64,000 bases of DNA, from positions 38,679 to 102,678 of the forward strand of contig JAFRTG010000028.1 in the NCBI GenBank assembly GCA_017427265.1. The letters are read 5' to 3'. Made by a program: the position numbers and the translations under genes. Below, piece after piece: positions 17,026 to 26,174 of this stretch. Below the pieces are notes generated by a model. It saw nothing but the letters and a program-made list of their open reading frames with translations. It had not been told where the DNA came from and made no database searches. This DNA comes from Oscillospiraceae bacterium. GTDB taxonomy: Bacteria > Bacillota > Clostridia > Oscillospirales > Ruminococcaceae. Each line of letters opens with the position of its first letter. The first letter of the stretch is position 1.

Positions 17026-18579
17026 TCAGATGATCTTCGTTGACCACTCCTCAATATTCCAGACGGTGTCCGCAATATCCATATAGAATTCCGGCTCATG
17101 GCTGACGATGAGCACGGTGCCTTTATAGTCCCGGAGCGCCTGTTTGAGTGCATCCTTGGCGTCGGTATCGAGGTGATTGGTCGGCTCGTCGAGCACCAGC
17201 AGATTGACCTCCCGCAGCATGATTCTGCAAAGGCGGACCTTGGCGTTCTCGCCGCCGGATAAAACACGCATCTGCGAGGAAATATGCTCGGTTGTCAGGC
17301 CGCACTGTGCAAGCGCGCCGCGCACCTCTGCATTTGTCATTGCGGGAAATTCATTCCAGATGACCTCCAGCGGCGTCTGCGCGGTGCTTTCCTCCTCCTG
17401 CTCGAAATAGCCGGGAATGACAAAATGGTCATGCTCGACCGTGCCGGAGACCGGCGGAATCAGCTTCAGCAGGGTTTTCAGCAGCGTGGACTTGCCGATG
17501 CCGTTGACGCCGCGAATTGCAATTTTCTTGCCCTGCTCGACCTGCACGGAGACCGGTTTGGTCAGCGGTTCGTCATAGCCGAGGACAAGATCCTTGCATT
17601 CAATGACGATCCGGCCGGGCGTTCTGGCCTTCCGGAACACAAAGACCGGCTTCGGCTTTTCGCGCATCAGCGTGATTTTGTCCATCTTGTCGAGCTTTTT
17701 CTGGCGGGATTTGGCCATGTTCGTCGTTGCGACGCGCGCCTTGTTCCGCGCAATAAAATCCTCAAGCTCAGCAATTTCCTTCTGCTGCTTTTCGTAGGCC
17801 TGCTCGGTCTGGCGTTTTTTCAGCTCGTACATGCGCATGAAATTGTCATAGTCGCCGGTATAGCGCGACATGACGGCGTTTTCCACATGGTAGACCACAT
17901 TGATGACGCTGTTCAGGAACGGAATATCATGCGAAACGAGAATAAACGCATTTTCGTAGTTTTTCAGGAATTCGGTCAGCCATGCGATATGGTTCTCGTC
18001 GAGGAAGTTCGTCGGCTCGTCGAGAATCAGGATCATCGGGTTTTCGAGCAGCACCTTGGCGAGCAGAACCTTCGCGCGCTGTCCGCCGGAAAGCTCCGAG
18101 ACATCGCGGTCAAGGCCGATCTCGTTCAGGCCGAGACCGTTGGCGTATTCCGAGATTTTGGCGTCGATCGTGTAGTAGCCGCTGTAGTCGAGAATGCTCT
18201 GGATTTCGCCGACCTCGTCCATCAGCTCCGCCATTTCCTCCTCGGAGCAGTCGGACATCTTGTCGTAGAGGCCGATCATTTCGGCTTCCAGCTCCGCGAG
18301 ATGCAGGAAGGCATCCCGCAGCACATCGCGGATGGTTTTGCCCTTTTCCAGCGTGCTGTACTGGTCGAGATAGCCGGTTGTGATGTGCCGGCACCATTCG
18401 ACCTTGCCCTCATCGGGCATCAGCTTGCCGGTGATGATGTTGAGAAAGGTCGATTTGCCTTCTCCGTTTGCGCCGACAAGTCCCACATGCTCGCCGCGCA
18501 GCAGCCGGAAGGAGGCGTCGTTCAGAATCTGTCTTGCACCGAAGCCGTGCGTGACATGCTCTACATTCAGAATACTCAT
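17026..18579 (-). CDS. ABC-F family ATPase (translation factor type)
   Basis: A 517-residue soluble protein with two ABC domains and no membrane segment. Domain 1: Walker A GANGEGKST, signature LSGGQRAK, Walker B LILDEPTNFLD. The interdomain linker is charged and helical (about residues 240-300). Domain 2: Walker A GVNGIGKST, signature LSGGENAK, Walker B LLVLDEPTNHLD. The general layout fits YkpA/YbiT-like ABC-F proteins, which act on the ribosomal E site; whether this one is housekeeping or antibiotic protective cannot be told. It starts after CGGAG and is cotranscribed with the DinB-like gene. Confidence 0.92.
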   Translation of the reverse strand: MSILNVEHVTHGFGARQILNDASFRLLRGEHVGLVGANGEGKSTFLNIITGKLMPDEGKVEWCRHITTGYLDQYSTLEKGKTIRDVLRDAFLHLAELEAEMIGLYDKMSDCSEEEMAELMDEVGEIQSILDYSGYYTIDAKISEYANGLGLNEIGLDRDVSELSGGQRAKVLLAKVLLENPMILILDEPTNFLDENHIAWLTEFLKNYENAFILVSHDIPFLNSVINVVYHVENAVMSRYTGDYDNFMRMYELKKRQTEQAYEKQQKEIAELEDFIARNKARVATTNMAKSRQKKLDKMDKITLMREKPKPVFVFRKARTPGRIVIECKDLVLGYDEPLTKPVSVQVEQGKKIAIRGVNGIGKSTLLKTLLKLIPPVSGTVEHDHFVIPGYFEQEEESTAQTPLEVIWNEFPAMTNAEVRGALAQCGLTTEHISSQMRVLSGGENAKVRLCRIMLREVNLLVLDEPTNHLDTDAKDALKQALRDYKGTVLIVSHEPEFYMDIADTVWNIEEWSTKII

Positions 18580-18610
18580 AGCTCATTCTCCGTTTTTCAT
18601 ATTTCTCCTT

Positions 18611-18639
18611 ATTATACCATACCGGATGTGAAATTGCAA
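18611..18639 (-). promoter_or_regulatory. Promoter of the ABC-F operon
   Basis: TTGCAA (18639-18634), 17-base spacer, TATAAT (18616-18611). The -10 is so close to the gene that the leader is only about 25 bases. Confidence 0.8.
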
Positions 18640-18705
18640 GCGGATGCCGTGCGGGGGAGAACCGCTGCCGCTGGATGCATTCTGCTGCGTTTTTTCAAAA
18701 TACGG

Positions 18706-18734
18706 TTGACAACACAGATTGGATATGTTATACT
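18706..18734 (+). promoter_or_regulatory. Promoter of the dockerin-esterase gene
   Basis: TTGACA (18706-18711), 17-base spacer, TATACT (18729-18734). Confidence 0.85.
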
Positions 18735-18841
18735 AGAAACCGTCGGAAGCAAAAGATTCACTTGTTTATTTTGCTAAAAACGTGATCAAATCGCTTCTTG
18801 TTTGGGGATTTTATATGATTTTATTTCAGGGGAGATGTCAA

Positions 18842-19966
18842 ATGAAAAAGAAAATCCTTTCCGCACTGGCAGCGGTGCTGACCGTCTGCACCGTGACGGC
18901 TGCGCCGGCGAACATGACCGTTCCTGCTGCAGCCGCAGAACAGAGCCTTTCCGGCGACCTTGACGGCAACGGCAAGCTGGAGAAAAACGATGTGACCGCG
19001 CTCACGGACTACCTGCTCTGCAAAAGCAGTCAGGCGGAACGGGCGGATCTGGACGGCAACAGCGTTCTGAATGCCGCCGATCTTTCCCGGCTGAAGGCCG
19101 CTGTGCTCAATCCCAAGCCGATTGAACAGCAGCACACCGATCCGAAAACGTATATGGAGCAGGTGCGCAGCAGCTATACGCACAGCATCCCGGAGAGTGC
19201 GCAGCATGCACAGGGCGGTGAGCTCTCGCATATCACCTATTTTTCCAAGAAGGCCAACAAGCAGAAGGGCGCAAATGTCTGGCTCCCGCCCGGATATTCG
19301 GAGTCGGAATCGTATCCGGTTTTCTATGTCAATCACGGCATTCAGAACAATGAATATTCGATGCTGCAGGGCTTCAATATCCTTGAAAGCGCAAATGCAC
19401 TGATCGCAAGCGGCGAGGCCGTTCCCATGATTATCGTCTTTACCTATATGTATACGAACCCGAACAAGGACAGCTGCGACGGCATCAATGCAAGCGAAGT
19501 GCCGTTCTATGATGCGTTCCTTGATGACCTGACCGACAGCCTCATGCCCTATATCGAGGAGCATTATTCCTGCAAGACCGGACGCGAAAATACGGCAATC
19601 GGCGGCTTTTCGATGGGCGGCAGAGAGTCGCTGTACATCGGCATCATGCGGCCGGATCTGTTCGGCTATATCGCAGCAAGCTCTCCGGCACCGGGCGTTG
19701 TCCCTGCACATGATAACTTCATGGATCATGTCGGCAGCATCAGTGAAAGCGAGTTCCGGATGTCAGAGCCGTATCTCCCGTATCTGCTGATGATTGCAGG
19801 CGGAACCGCTGACGGCATGGTGCAGGATTTCCCGGAGCAGTATCACAAGCTGTTCGAGCGGAACAATACCGACCATATCTGGATTTCCGTGCCGAACGGC
19901 GGTCATGACGGCGGCGTCGGCGGTCCGCTGTTCTATCACTTTATTCGCGCATTGTTCAAAGCATAA
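18842..19966 (+). CDS. Secreted CE1-type esterase with N-terminal dockerin
   Basis: A 374-residue secreted enzyme. Residues 1-33 form a signal peptide. A type I dockerin follows (about 35-90) with two calcium loops, DLDGNGKLEKNDV and DLDGNSVLNAADL. The rest (about 115-374) is an alpha/beta-hydrolase of the feruloyl/acetyl-xylan esterase CE1 group: the nucleophile elbow is GFSMGG and the catalytic histidine is probably in NGGHDGG near residue 358. It would remove ester side groups from hemicellulose while attached to a cellulosomal scaffold. The dockerin being at the N-terminus is less common than at the C-terminus. GGGGAG precedes the ATG; transcribed alone. Confidence 0.9.
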   Translation: MKKKILSALAAVLTVCTVTAAPANMTVPAAAAEQSLSGDLDGNGKLEKNDVTALTDYLLCKSSQAERADLDGNSVLNAADLSRLKAAVLNPKPIEQQHTDPKTYMEQVRSSYTHSIPESAQHAQGGELSHITYFSKKANKQKGANVWLPPGYSESESYPVFYVNHGIQNNEYSMLQGFNILESANALIASGEAVPMIIVFTYMYTNPNKDSCDGINASEVPFYDAFLDDLTDSLMPYIEEHYSCKTGRENTAIGGFSMGGRESLYIGIMRPDLFGYIAASSPAPGVVPAHDNFMDHVGSISESEFRMSEPYLPYLLMIAGGTADGMVQDFPEQYHKLFERNNTDHIWISVPNGGHDGGVGGPLFYHFIRALFKA

Positions 19967-19973
19967 ACCGTTC

Positions 19974-20010
19974 AGAGCCGGTATCTTCCGCGGATACCGG
20001 CTCTCTGTTT
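19974..20010 (+). terminator. Intrinsic terminator
   Basis: AGAGCCGGTATC (19974-19985) pairs with GATACCGGCTCT (19993-20004), followed by a short T-rich tail. Confidence 0.8.
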
Positions 20011-20026
20011 GTAGAAAAAGGTATCG

Positions 20027-20307
20027 CTGCGCGATGATTTTTGATGAGGGCTTTGCCCTCAAACTCCCACCGGGGACGTATCCCCGGACCCCATTTTGTA
20101 TAACAGATAGCAGTCATTCACATTTCATCAAAGCGGATGAGCTTGTGAATCGCTATTACGGGAACATGCTCGATAAAGAAAGTGAGAAAGTGAATCATGA
20201 GTAACATAATCGTAAGTAACAAATTGCCGTGGCATATTCGTGGTACAGAGAATCACCTTTTCAGGTGTTTAGTCACCACATCAGGTGATAAATCAATATA
20301 TTTCGGC
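20027..20307. other. Gene-free stretch with small hairpins and possible gene remnant
   Basis: Contains GAGGGC-TTT-GCCCTC (20046-20060) and CCGGGGA...TCCCCGG (20070-20087), the same style of GC-rich mini-hairpins as the long repeats elsewhere in the window. A short coding-like tail (ELVNRYYGNMLDKESEK, ending near 20204) has no start of its own and may be a remnant of a lost gene. No functional gene is seen. Confidence 0.35.
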
Positions 20308-20345
20308 AAATAAAAATCACGTACCTGCAAAACAGATACGTGACT
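20308..20345 (-). terminator. Terminator of the tRNA-Thr/tRNA-Tyr operon
   Basis: On the minus strand, AGTCACGTATCTG pairs with the CAGGTACGTGA arm and is followed by TTTTTATTTG, just downstream of tRNA-Tyr. Confidence 0.8.
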
Positions 20346-20351
20346 CTGAGA

Positions 20352-20437
20352 TGGTGGGAGAGGGTGGATTCGAACCACCGAAGTTAAAGAACAACAGATT
20401 TACAGTCTGCCCCCTTTGGCCACTCGGGAACTCTCCC
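20352..20437 (-). tRNA. tRNA-Tyr (anticodon GTA)
   Basis: A class II tRNA with a long variable arm. Acceptor GGGAGAG/CTCTCCC, anticodon stem GCAGA/TCTGT with loop CTGTAAA, T-arm GGTGG-TTCGAAT-CCACC. Discriminator A and an encoded CCA (20352-20354). Confidence 0.95.
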
Positions 20438-20453
20438 ATATGAAATTTTATGA

Positions 20454-20526
20454 AGCTGGTGGACGGACTCGAACCCCCGACCTGCTGATTACAAATCAGC
20501 TGCTCTACCAACTGAGCTACACCAGC
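20454..20526 (-). tRNA. tRNA-Thr (anticodon TGT)
   Basis: Cloverleaf with acceptor GCTGGTG/CACCAGC, D-arm AGCTCAGTTGGTAGAGC, anticodon stem CTGAT/ATCAG with loop TTGTA giving TGT, T-arm CGGGG-TTCGAGT-CC. CCA is not encoded. It is transcribed before tRNA-Tyr. Confidence 0.93.
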
Positions 20527-20564
20527 ACTTGGTTGCGTTCGCGTGTCCCGCGGTCAGCTTGTTT

Positions 20565-20593
20565 ATTATAGCACAGGTAAAGGGGAAAGTCAA
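20565..20593 (-). promoter_or_regulatory. Promoter of the tRNA-Thr/tRNA-Tyr operon
   Basis: TTGACT (20593-20588), 17-base spacer, TATAAT (20570-20565). Confidence 0.85.
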
Positions 20594-20675
20594 GCATTTT
20601 TTTGAAAATTGGCAAAAACCGTCAGATTGCACAAATACGGTTCACAAGTGGAGAAGATTGCATCATTGCGGCGTG

Positions 20676-21461
20676 CTATTCCGCATGAAGCTCCAGCTCC
20701 GAGAACCGGGAGCTGCGCCGCGGCTGCAGATGCCGCTGCGCACGCGCACAGCGTACCTGCTCGGCGGCAAGCAGAATGGGCAGCGCCCGGACGGCCGGAT
20801 ACGGCAGCAGCAGAAGCGGCAGAACCGTCAGCCGTGTGCAGAGAATCCGCGCAGACTGTCCCCGTGTGAGCCGGAATGCCTGCCGGATTACCGTATGCAG
20901 CGGCATGTGCGGGGATTTAAGAAAGCAATAGGGGAGCGCGGCAGAGGCTGCACAGACCCGCAGCGGAAGCAGCGCCGCAAAGACCGCGAGTATGCCGGTA
21001 TGCAGCACGGTCAGCAGCTCCGTGAGGCGTTCGCCGTCCGCGGGAATCAGCAGCCAGAGTCCCTTGGTACATGCTGTGAGCAGCAGCGGCGGGATACACG
21101 AGGCCGCCTGCAGCAGCGCTGTCAGGATTTGCAGCGCATAGGCTCTGCACCAGAGCCACAGCGGATTGCTGCATGCAAGGAATCCGAGATCGTTTGCGTT
21201 CAGCGTGCCTGCAAGCTCGCCGATCAGACGGTCCGTCCGGAACCGCAGCGGCGTATAGCCCGCAAGCAGCGCCGCAAGTACCCCGATGCACCACAGATCC
21301 TGCCGGAGCGAGCCGGCGTCTGAAAAGGGCGGCATCCGCTTCAGGAGAAACACGGTCAGGATGCACAGAATCAGGGAGATGAGTCTTGCGGCCCCTGCCG
21401 CAGCCGCACTGCGCCGGCAGGAACGCAGACGGCGTGCCGATTCATGCCAGACGCGCATCAT
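20676..21461 (-). CDS. Polytopic membrane protein of unknown function
   Basis: A 261-residue Leu/Ala/Arg-rich protein with about five hydrophobic segments (residues 25-43, 57-75, 105-130, 150-175, 210-230). No family motif is recognised; the layout recalls DUF975-type membrane proteins but the match is weak. The start overlaps the stop of the BofC-like gene in an ATGA, so the two are made together. The DNA is very GC-rich, with unusual arginine clusters at both protein ends. Confidence 0.6.
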   Translation of the reverse strand: MMRVWHESARRLRSCRRSAAAAGAARLISLILCILTVFLLKRMPPFSDAGSLRQDLWCIGVLAALLAGYTPLRFRTDRLIGELAGTLNANDLGFLACSNPLWLWCRAYALQILTALLQAASCIPPLLLTACTKGLWLLIPADGERLTELLTVLHTGILAVFAALLPLRVCAASAALPYCFLKSPHMPLHTVIRQAFRLTRGQSARILCTRLTVLPLLLLPYPAVRALPILLAAEQVRCARAQRHLQPRRSSRFSELELHAE

Positions 21462-21835
21462 GATACGTAGTCCTCAAGCAGACGGCGGAGCTCCCTTGCA
21501 TTGCCGGCGCGCAGACCGTATTCCAGCAGGATCCGGTCATAATCCGGGAGCCAGCCTGCCGGGAGATCATATTCCGCAACAGGATTGCGTTCCCCCTCTG
21601 CAAAAACGGACAGCCGGTCGCCGCTGAGCTTCAGCAGATAGGCCGTGTCCGGCAGCGATTCCGGCGCTGCGGCGGGTGCAGACTGCGTCTCTGCGGCCTG
21701 TGCGGCTGCATATTCCATGGGGAGAACGGGCTGCGGGAGCAGGGGCGCCGGAACGGTCAGAATGGTTGCTGCAATCGCAGTTGCGGCTGCGATCATCGCG
21801 GCAATGCATGTCCAGAGCCATCTGTTATTTGTCAT
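21458..21835 (-). CDS. BofC-C-like membrane-anchored protein
   Basis: A 125-residue protein: an N-terminal membrane anchor (about residues 6-28), an Ala/Pro/Gln-rich linker (30-60), and a C-terminal domain with YLLKLSGDRLSVFAEG, LPAGWLPDYDRILLEYGL and a final LRRLLEDYVS. This C-terminal layout (beta hairpin, short acidic helix, LEDY ending) resembles the BofC C-terminal domain found in Firmicutes forespore and surface proteins. The similarity is by eye. AAGGAAGTATCGTTT precedes the ATG. It is first in a two-gene operon with the membrane protein and divergent from the PBP gene. Confidence 0.6.
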   Translation of the reverse strand: MTNNRWLWTCIAAMIAAATAIAATILTVPAPLLPQPVLPMEYAAAQAAETQSAPAAAPESLPDTAYLLKLSGDRLSVFAEGERNPVAEYDLPAGWLPDYDRILLEYGLRAGNARELRRLLEDYVS

Positions 21836-21944
21836 AAACGATACTTCCTTTCGGTGTTTTTGGGCGGAGCTATGGTCATTATGCTGTATTTTTTCCGGAA
21901 ATATTCTGAAACACTAAAAAAAGATGAAAATTTCCTGAAAGTGC

Positions 21945-21973
21945 TTAACATGCCGCCGATTTTGTGCTATAAT
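21945..21973 (+). promoter_or_regulatory. Promoter of the PBP gene
   Basis: TTAACA (21945-21950), 17-base spacer, TATAAT (21968-21973). A leader of about 110 bases follows. Confidence 0.8.
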
Positions 21974-22093
21974 ATACGGTGTACGATTATGGAATCTGCG
22001 CGCCCGTGCCGGAATGAGCGGCTTTCGGGTGCGATGATGCGACGGCAGAGCAGCCTGTTTCCGGCGCTGCCGTCTCCGAAAGGAGTTCTGTTC

Positions 22094-24532
22094 ATGAGTG
22101 TTTCTACCCGAACCCGGCGGCCTTCATCCGGCAGGAAGCAATCTTCCGGAAAACGGAAAAAATCCAACCGCAAGCCCTGGATCCTGCGCTTCCTCAGAGG
22201 CACCGGAACTGTGATCCTGACGACGTTCCTTTCCCTGTTCCTGCTGTTCGCCGTCACGGGCACGATCTGCGCGATCGCGGCGACAATCTATGTGACGAAC
22301 TATATGGAATCGACGCAGAAGGTCAGCATCACGGAGCTTTCCGCGAGCTTTGAGACCAATATCTGGGAGCGCGACAAGAAGGGCAAGTGGGTCAAGGCCT
22401 ACACGGTGCCGAGTGAGATCAAGCGTCTGCCGGTCGATCTGGAAAGGATCCCGCAGCATGTGCGCGATGCGTTTGTCTACGGTGAGGACGAGCGTTTCTA
22501 TTCGCATGAGGGCGTGGACTACAAGCGTACTGCCGCTTCCTTCGCAAACATGATCCTCAAGTTCTGGGCGACTGACCAGGGCGGTTCCACGATCACGCAG
22601 CAGCTCATCAAGAACCTCACCGGCGACGACGAGACGAGCCCGCAGCGTAAGATCCGCGAGATCAAGCGCGCCATGCTGCTTGAGAAGGAATACTCCAAGG
22701 ACGAGATCCTTGAGGCTTACATGAACTATATCGGCTTCGGCGGTGCTGCAAACGGCATCCAGATGGCCGCAAACAAGTATTTTGACAAGGACGTTTCCGA
22801 GCTGTCCATCGCGGAGGCTGCATGTCTTGCCGCAATTCCGCAGAGCCCGGAGAAAAACAACCCGTTTGCAGGCAAAAACGAAAAGGCCTATAACGACGTT
22901 ACCCATACGTATTATTATACGGATACGTTCAACAACACCGGCCGTGAGGTCAACCGCAAGCGTATGGAGTACATTCTGATGCAGATGTACAAGAACGGTG
23001 CCATCACCTTTGACGAGTATCAGGAGGCGCTGAACGAGCATCTGGTCTTTACGGATTCCGCTGAATATCTGATGGCACATCCGGACAAGCAGAAGGTCGA
23101 GGATGACGGTACCATCGTGCTGAACAACGACTACGAGCAGGAAGCAACCTCGTGGGCTGTCGATGAGGCGCTGAACGAGTTTGCGGAGATGCTGATGGAG
23201 GAGCGCGGTATCTCCAAGGAGCGCGCCATGACTCTCATCAACAACGGCGGCTATCAGATCTATACGACGATCGACCGCGAGATGCAGGACTATATCGAAG
23301 CAAAATACTCTGACCTGGACAACCTGCTCGCCGGCATGACGAATACGCAGGCGACGACGTTCTTCCGTGACCTCGACGGCGACGGTGAGTATGAGGACGA
23401 GGAGAATATGACGCTGCAGTCGGGCTTCTCCGCCATCGACTATAAGGGCAGAGTGCTCTGCACGGTCGGCGGCATCGGCGAAAAGACCTCCTCGCTCGGT
23501 ACGAACTTTGCCTCCGGCGAGCCGCAGCAGCCGGGTTCTGCCATCAAGCCGGTCACGGCCTATGGCTTTGCCCTGCAGAATGACCTCATCACATGGGGTA
23601 CGCAGGTGCTCGACGCGCCCTGTATCGAGGTCGATGACCCGAAGCGGCCGGGACAGAAAAAATGGTGGCCGACAAACTATGCGGACACAAATGACGTCAC
23701 GGTCTATACAAACCAGATGGTCAACATCTATTATGCCCTGCAGGTCTCCAAGAACACCATCCCGGCGCTCATTACCAAGACCTACGGCAGAAACCGCGTT
23801 TACGACTTTGCAAAGAATACCCTCGGCCTGAAGCTCGATGCCAAGGACGAGGACTATGCACCGCTCTCCGTGGGCGCTCTGCGCTACGGCGTTACGGTCA
23901 AGAATCTGGCCAATGCTTATATGGTATACGGCAACGGCGGTTACTATGCGCCGGCACATGTCATCGAGCGCATCACGACCTCTGACGGCATCGACGTCCC
24001 GGTTCCGGGCGATGAATACAAGCAGGTCATCGACGCCGATACCTCCTATATCATGAACAAGCTGCTGCAGAACGTCGTGCAGAACGGTACCGGTACCGCT
24101 GCACAGATGATGCACAACGGCAAGTTCATCCCGATTGCCGGCAAGACCGGTACAACCTCCGACTGGTTCGACCTGATGTTCGTCGGCCTGAACCCGCACT
24201 TCGTCAGTGCAGTCTGGATCGGCTATCCGCAGAACAAGGAAATCCGGAATCACTGGTCGATCAAGTCGCCGCTGATCTGGAAGAACGCCATCGGCGAATG
24301 GATTCAGCAGCACTACGATGACGAGGACTTTGAAAAGGACTTCCCGGAATGCGAGGAGGTCATGGCAATCCCGGTCTGCATGGCGACCGGTAAGGCTGCA
24401 AACAATGCCTGCCCGAAGGGCGAGATCGGCTACTGGAAAACCAAGAATATTCCGTGGTGCGACAACCGCCAGCTCGGCCTCGGCTACAACGCCTTCGACG
24501 ATTACGCTGAGGAAGATGAAGTGCAGGAATGA
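22094..24532 (+). CDS. Class A penicillin-binding protein (PBP1A/2A-like)
   Basis: An 812-residue bifunctional cell-wall synthase. A basic cytoplasmic tail (residues 1-35, SSGRKQSSGKRKKSNRK) precedes one membrane anchor (about 40-70). The GT51 glycosyltransferase domain carries EDERFYSHEG with catalytic E131 and GGSTITQQLIKNL. The transpeptidase domain carries the active-site S482-A-I-K485 in PGSAIKP, an SKNT motif and K684-T-G-T. It polymerises and cross-links peptidoglycan outside the membrane. The C-terminus is acidic (DDYAEEDEVQE). AGGAG precedes the ATG at 22094; the longer upstream frame is non-coding leader. Overlaps the next gene. Confidence 0.94.
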   Translation: MSVSTRTRRPSSGRKQSSGKRKKSNRKPWILRFLRGTGTVILTTFLSLFLLFAVTGTICAIAATIYVTNYMESTQKVSITELSASFETNIWERDKKGKWVKAYTVPSEIKRLPVDLERIPQHVRDAFVYGEDERFYSHEGVDYKRTAASFANMILKFWATDQGGSTITQQLIKNLTGDDETSPQRKIREIKRAMLLEKEYSKDEILEAYMNYIGFGGAANGIQMAANKYFDKDVSELSIAEAACLAAIPQSPEKNNPFAGKNEKAYNDVTHTYYYTDTFNNTGREVNRKRMEYILMQMYKNGAITFDEYQEALNEHLVFTDSAEYLMAHPDKQKVEDDGTIVLNNDYEQEATSWAVDEALNEFAEMLMEERGISKERAMTLINNGGYQIYTTIDREMQDYIEAKYSDLDNLLAGMTNTQATTFFRDLDGDGEYEDEENMTLQSGFSAIDYKGRVLCTVGGIGEKTSSLGTNFASGEPQQPGSAIKPVTAYGFALQNDLITWGTQVLDAPCIEVDDPKRPGQKKWWPTNYADTNDVTVYTNQMVNIYYALQVSKNTIPALITKTYGRNRVYDFAKNTLGLKLDAKDEDYAPLSVGALRYGVTVKNLANAYMVYGNGGYYAPAHVIERITTSDGIDVPVPGDEYKQVIDADTSYIMNKLLQNVVQNGTGTAAQMMHNGKFIPIAGKTGTTSDWFDLMFVGLNPHFVSAVWIGYPQNKEIRNHWSIKSPLIWKNAIGEWIQQHYDDEDFEKDFPECEEVMAIPVCMATGKAANNACPKGEIGYWKTKNIPWCDNRQLGLGYNAFDDYAEEDEVQE

Positions 24533-26138
24533 GGCTTCAGGAAACGGCACGCAGAGCCGTCTCCTGAAGCGAAAATGGTATCTGTATCTCACCGAGTTCT
24601 TCGCCGGCATGTCCGTCATGGCGGTGGAGCTCGGTGCAAGCAGACTGCTCGCGCCGTACTTCAGCTCCTCCCAGATCGTCTGGACAATCATCATCGGCAC
24701 GATCATGATTGCGATGGCGCTGGGCAATGTCTGGGGCGGACGCGCGGCCGACAAAAATCCGGATCCGGATAAGCTCTACAGTCGGATGCTGGTCGCAGCG
24801 GTCTGGATTGCTGCGATTCCGTTCGCCGGAAAAATGGTCATTGCCCTGATTTCGGGGCTGCTGGTTGTCACAATCAGCACGAACTTCCTGATTTGGGCGG
24901 CGTTCCTTTCCTGCATGATCGTGTTTGTCTATCCGCTGTTTCTGCTCGGCACCGTGACGCCCTCGCTGGTCAAGTACACGGTCAGCAGCCTCGATGACAG
25001 CGGCAAGACCGTCGGCACGCTCGGTGCTGCGAATACGGTCGGCAGCATCATCGGTACCTTTGTGCCGACCTTTCTTTCGATTCCGGCCGTCGGAACGGCA
25101 GCGACCTTCGTGATCTTTTCCGGGATCCTGCTGCTGCTCTCAGCGGTATATTTTCTCTCACAGCGGCGCGGCATCGTCAAAACGGTGATCGCCGCCGTGC
25201 TGTTTGCAGGCGCCTCTGCTGCGGCACTTTCGCTTGGATTTGCGTTCTGGGAGAAGGGGCTGACGCTTGAGGACGAATCGGTTTACAATTATTTGCAGGT
25301 GCGTGAGGATGACGACCGTGTCATCCTCTCGACCAATGTGCTGTTCGGCGTGCAGTCCGTCTATGTCAAGGACGGCTCGCTCTCCGGCATGTACTATGAC
25401 TACGCGCTGGCCGCGCCCATGATGACCCCGCAGCCGCAGGCACAGAAGGATCTGCTGATCCTCGGCATGGGTACGGGCACTTATGCGACGCAGTACCGGC
25501 GCTTTTTTCCGTCTGACAGCATTGAGGGCGTGGAGATCGACGAGAAAATCACCGGTCTTGCACGCGAATATTTTTCACTGGATGCGTCGGTTCCCGTTGT
25601 GACCTACGACGGGCGGGCGTATCTGGCCGGGACGGACAGACAGTATGACGTCATCATGGTCGATGCCTATCAGGATATCACGATTCCGTTTCAGATGTCC
25701 ACGGTCGAGTTCTTCTCTGCCGTGCGCGCGCATCTCAAGCCGGACGGCGTGATGATCGTCAACATGAATATGAAGGCTGCAAACGGCAGCAGCATCGGCG
25801 ATTATCTGCTCGATACGATCGCAACCGTGTTCGGAACGGTCTATACCGCAGAGGTGCCGTATTCCGATAACCGCGAGGTCTTTGCGTCGCAGAGCCCGGA
25901 GATCCGGGAGCGGCTCAGAGCCAATACGGCGGAATGTGCGGACGAATCGCTCCGGCAGATGATGGAGAAGGCCGATCGTCTGCTTGTGCCTTATCAGCCG
26001 GGCGGCCTGCTCCTGACCGACGACAAGGCGCCCGTCGAGCTGCTCGGTATGCGCACGATTGACGGCATGATCGCCGGGGAGCTTGCATATTATAAGGAAA
26101 AATTCAGGGAAGAGGGCATCAGCGGCCTGATCGGCTGA
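24516..26138 (+). CDS. Membrane-fused spermidine-synthase-like protein
   Basis: A 540-residue fusion. Residues about 20-270 hold seven or so membrane segments (opening with TEFFAGMSVMAVELGASRLLAPYF, typical of these fusions); residues about 290-520 form a SpeE-like methyltransferase-fold domain with GMGTGTYATQY (cosubstrate loop), GVEIDEKI and VDAYQD. It may transfer an aminopropyl group or a related moiety, but the membrane-fused branch is poorly characterised. Its ATG at 24516 lies inside the end of the PBP gene, with GAGGAA very close; translation is probably coupled to the PBP gene. Confidence 0.8.
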   Translation: MKCRNEASGNGTQSRLLKRKWYLYLTEFFAGMSVMAVELGASRLLAPYFSSSQIVWTIIIGTIMIAMALGNVWGGRAADKNPDPDKLYSRMLVAAVWIAAIPFAGKMVIALISGLLVVTISTNFLIWAAFLSCMIVFVYPLFLLGTVTPSLVKYTVSSLDDSGKTVGTLGAANTVGSIIGTFVPTFLSIPAVGTAATFVIFSGILLLLSAVYFLSQRRGIVKTVIAAVLFAGASAAALSLGFAFWEKGLTLEDESVYNYLQVREDDDRVILSTNVLFGVQSVYVKDGSLSGMYYDYALAAPMMTPQPQAQKDLLILGMGTGTYATQYRRFFPSDSIEGVEIDEKITGLAREYFSLDASVPVVTYDGRAYLAGTDRQYDVIMVDAYQDITIPFQMSTVEFFSAVRAHLKPDGVMIVNMNMKAANGSSIGDYLLDTIATVFGTVYTAEVPYSDNREVFASQSPEIRERLRANTAECADESLRQMMEKADRLLVPYQPGGLLLTDDKAPVELLGMRTIDGMIAGELAYYKEKFREEGISGLIG

Positions 26139-26174
26139 GCCCTCGCTGTGGCGGATTTCCGCCGGAGATGATAT

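Noticed and set aside
18579-18604. Five-codon upstream frame (MKNGE) before the ABC-F gene, resembling an attenuation leader peptide
   Set aside because: Its Shine-Dalgarno lies at or before the expected transcription start, so it is unlikely to be translated.
20027-20204. Frame overlapping the esterase end and continuing to 20204
   Set aside because: Its first part is a shadow of the esterase gene and its last part has no start; only a remnant is possible.
22124-24754. 876-codon minus-strand frame opposite the PBP gene
   Set aside because: Antisense shadow; the plus strand has a full class A PBP with all catalytic motifs.
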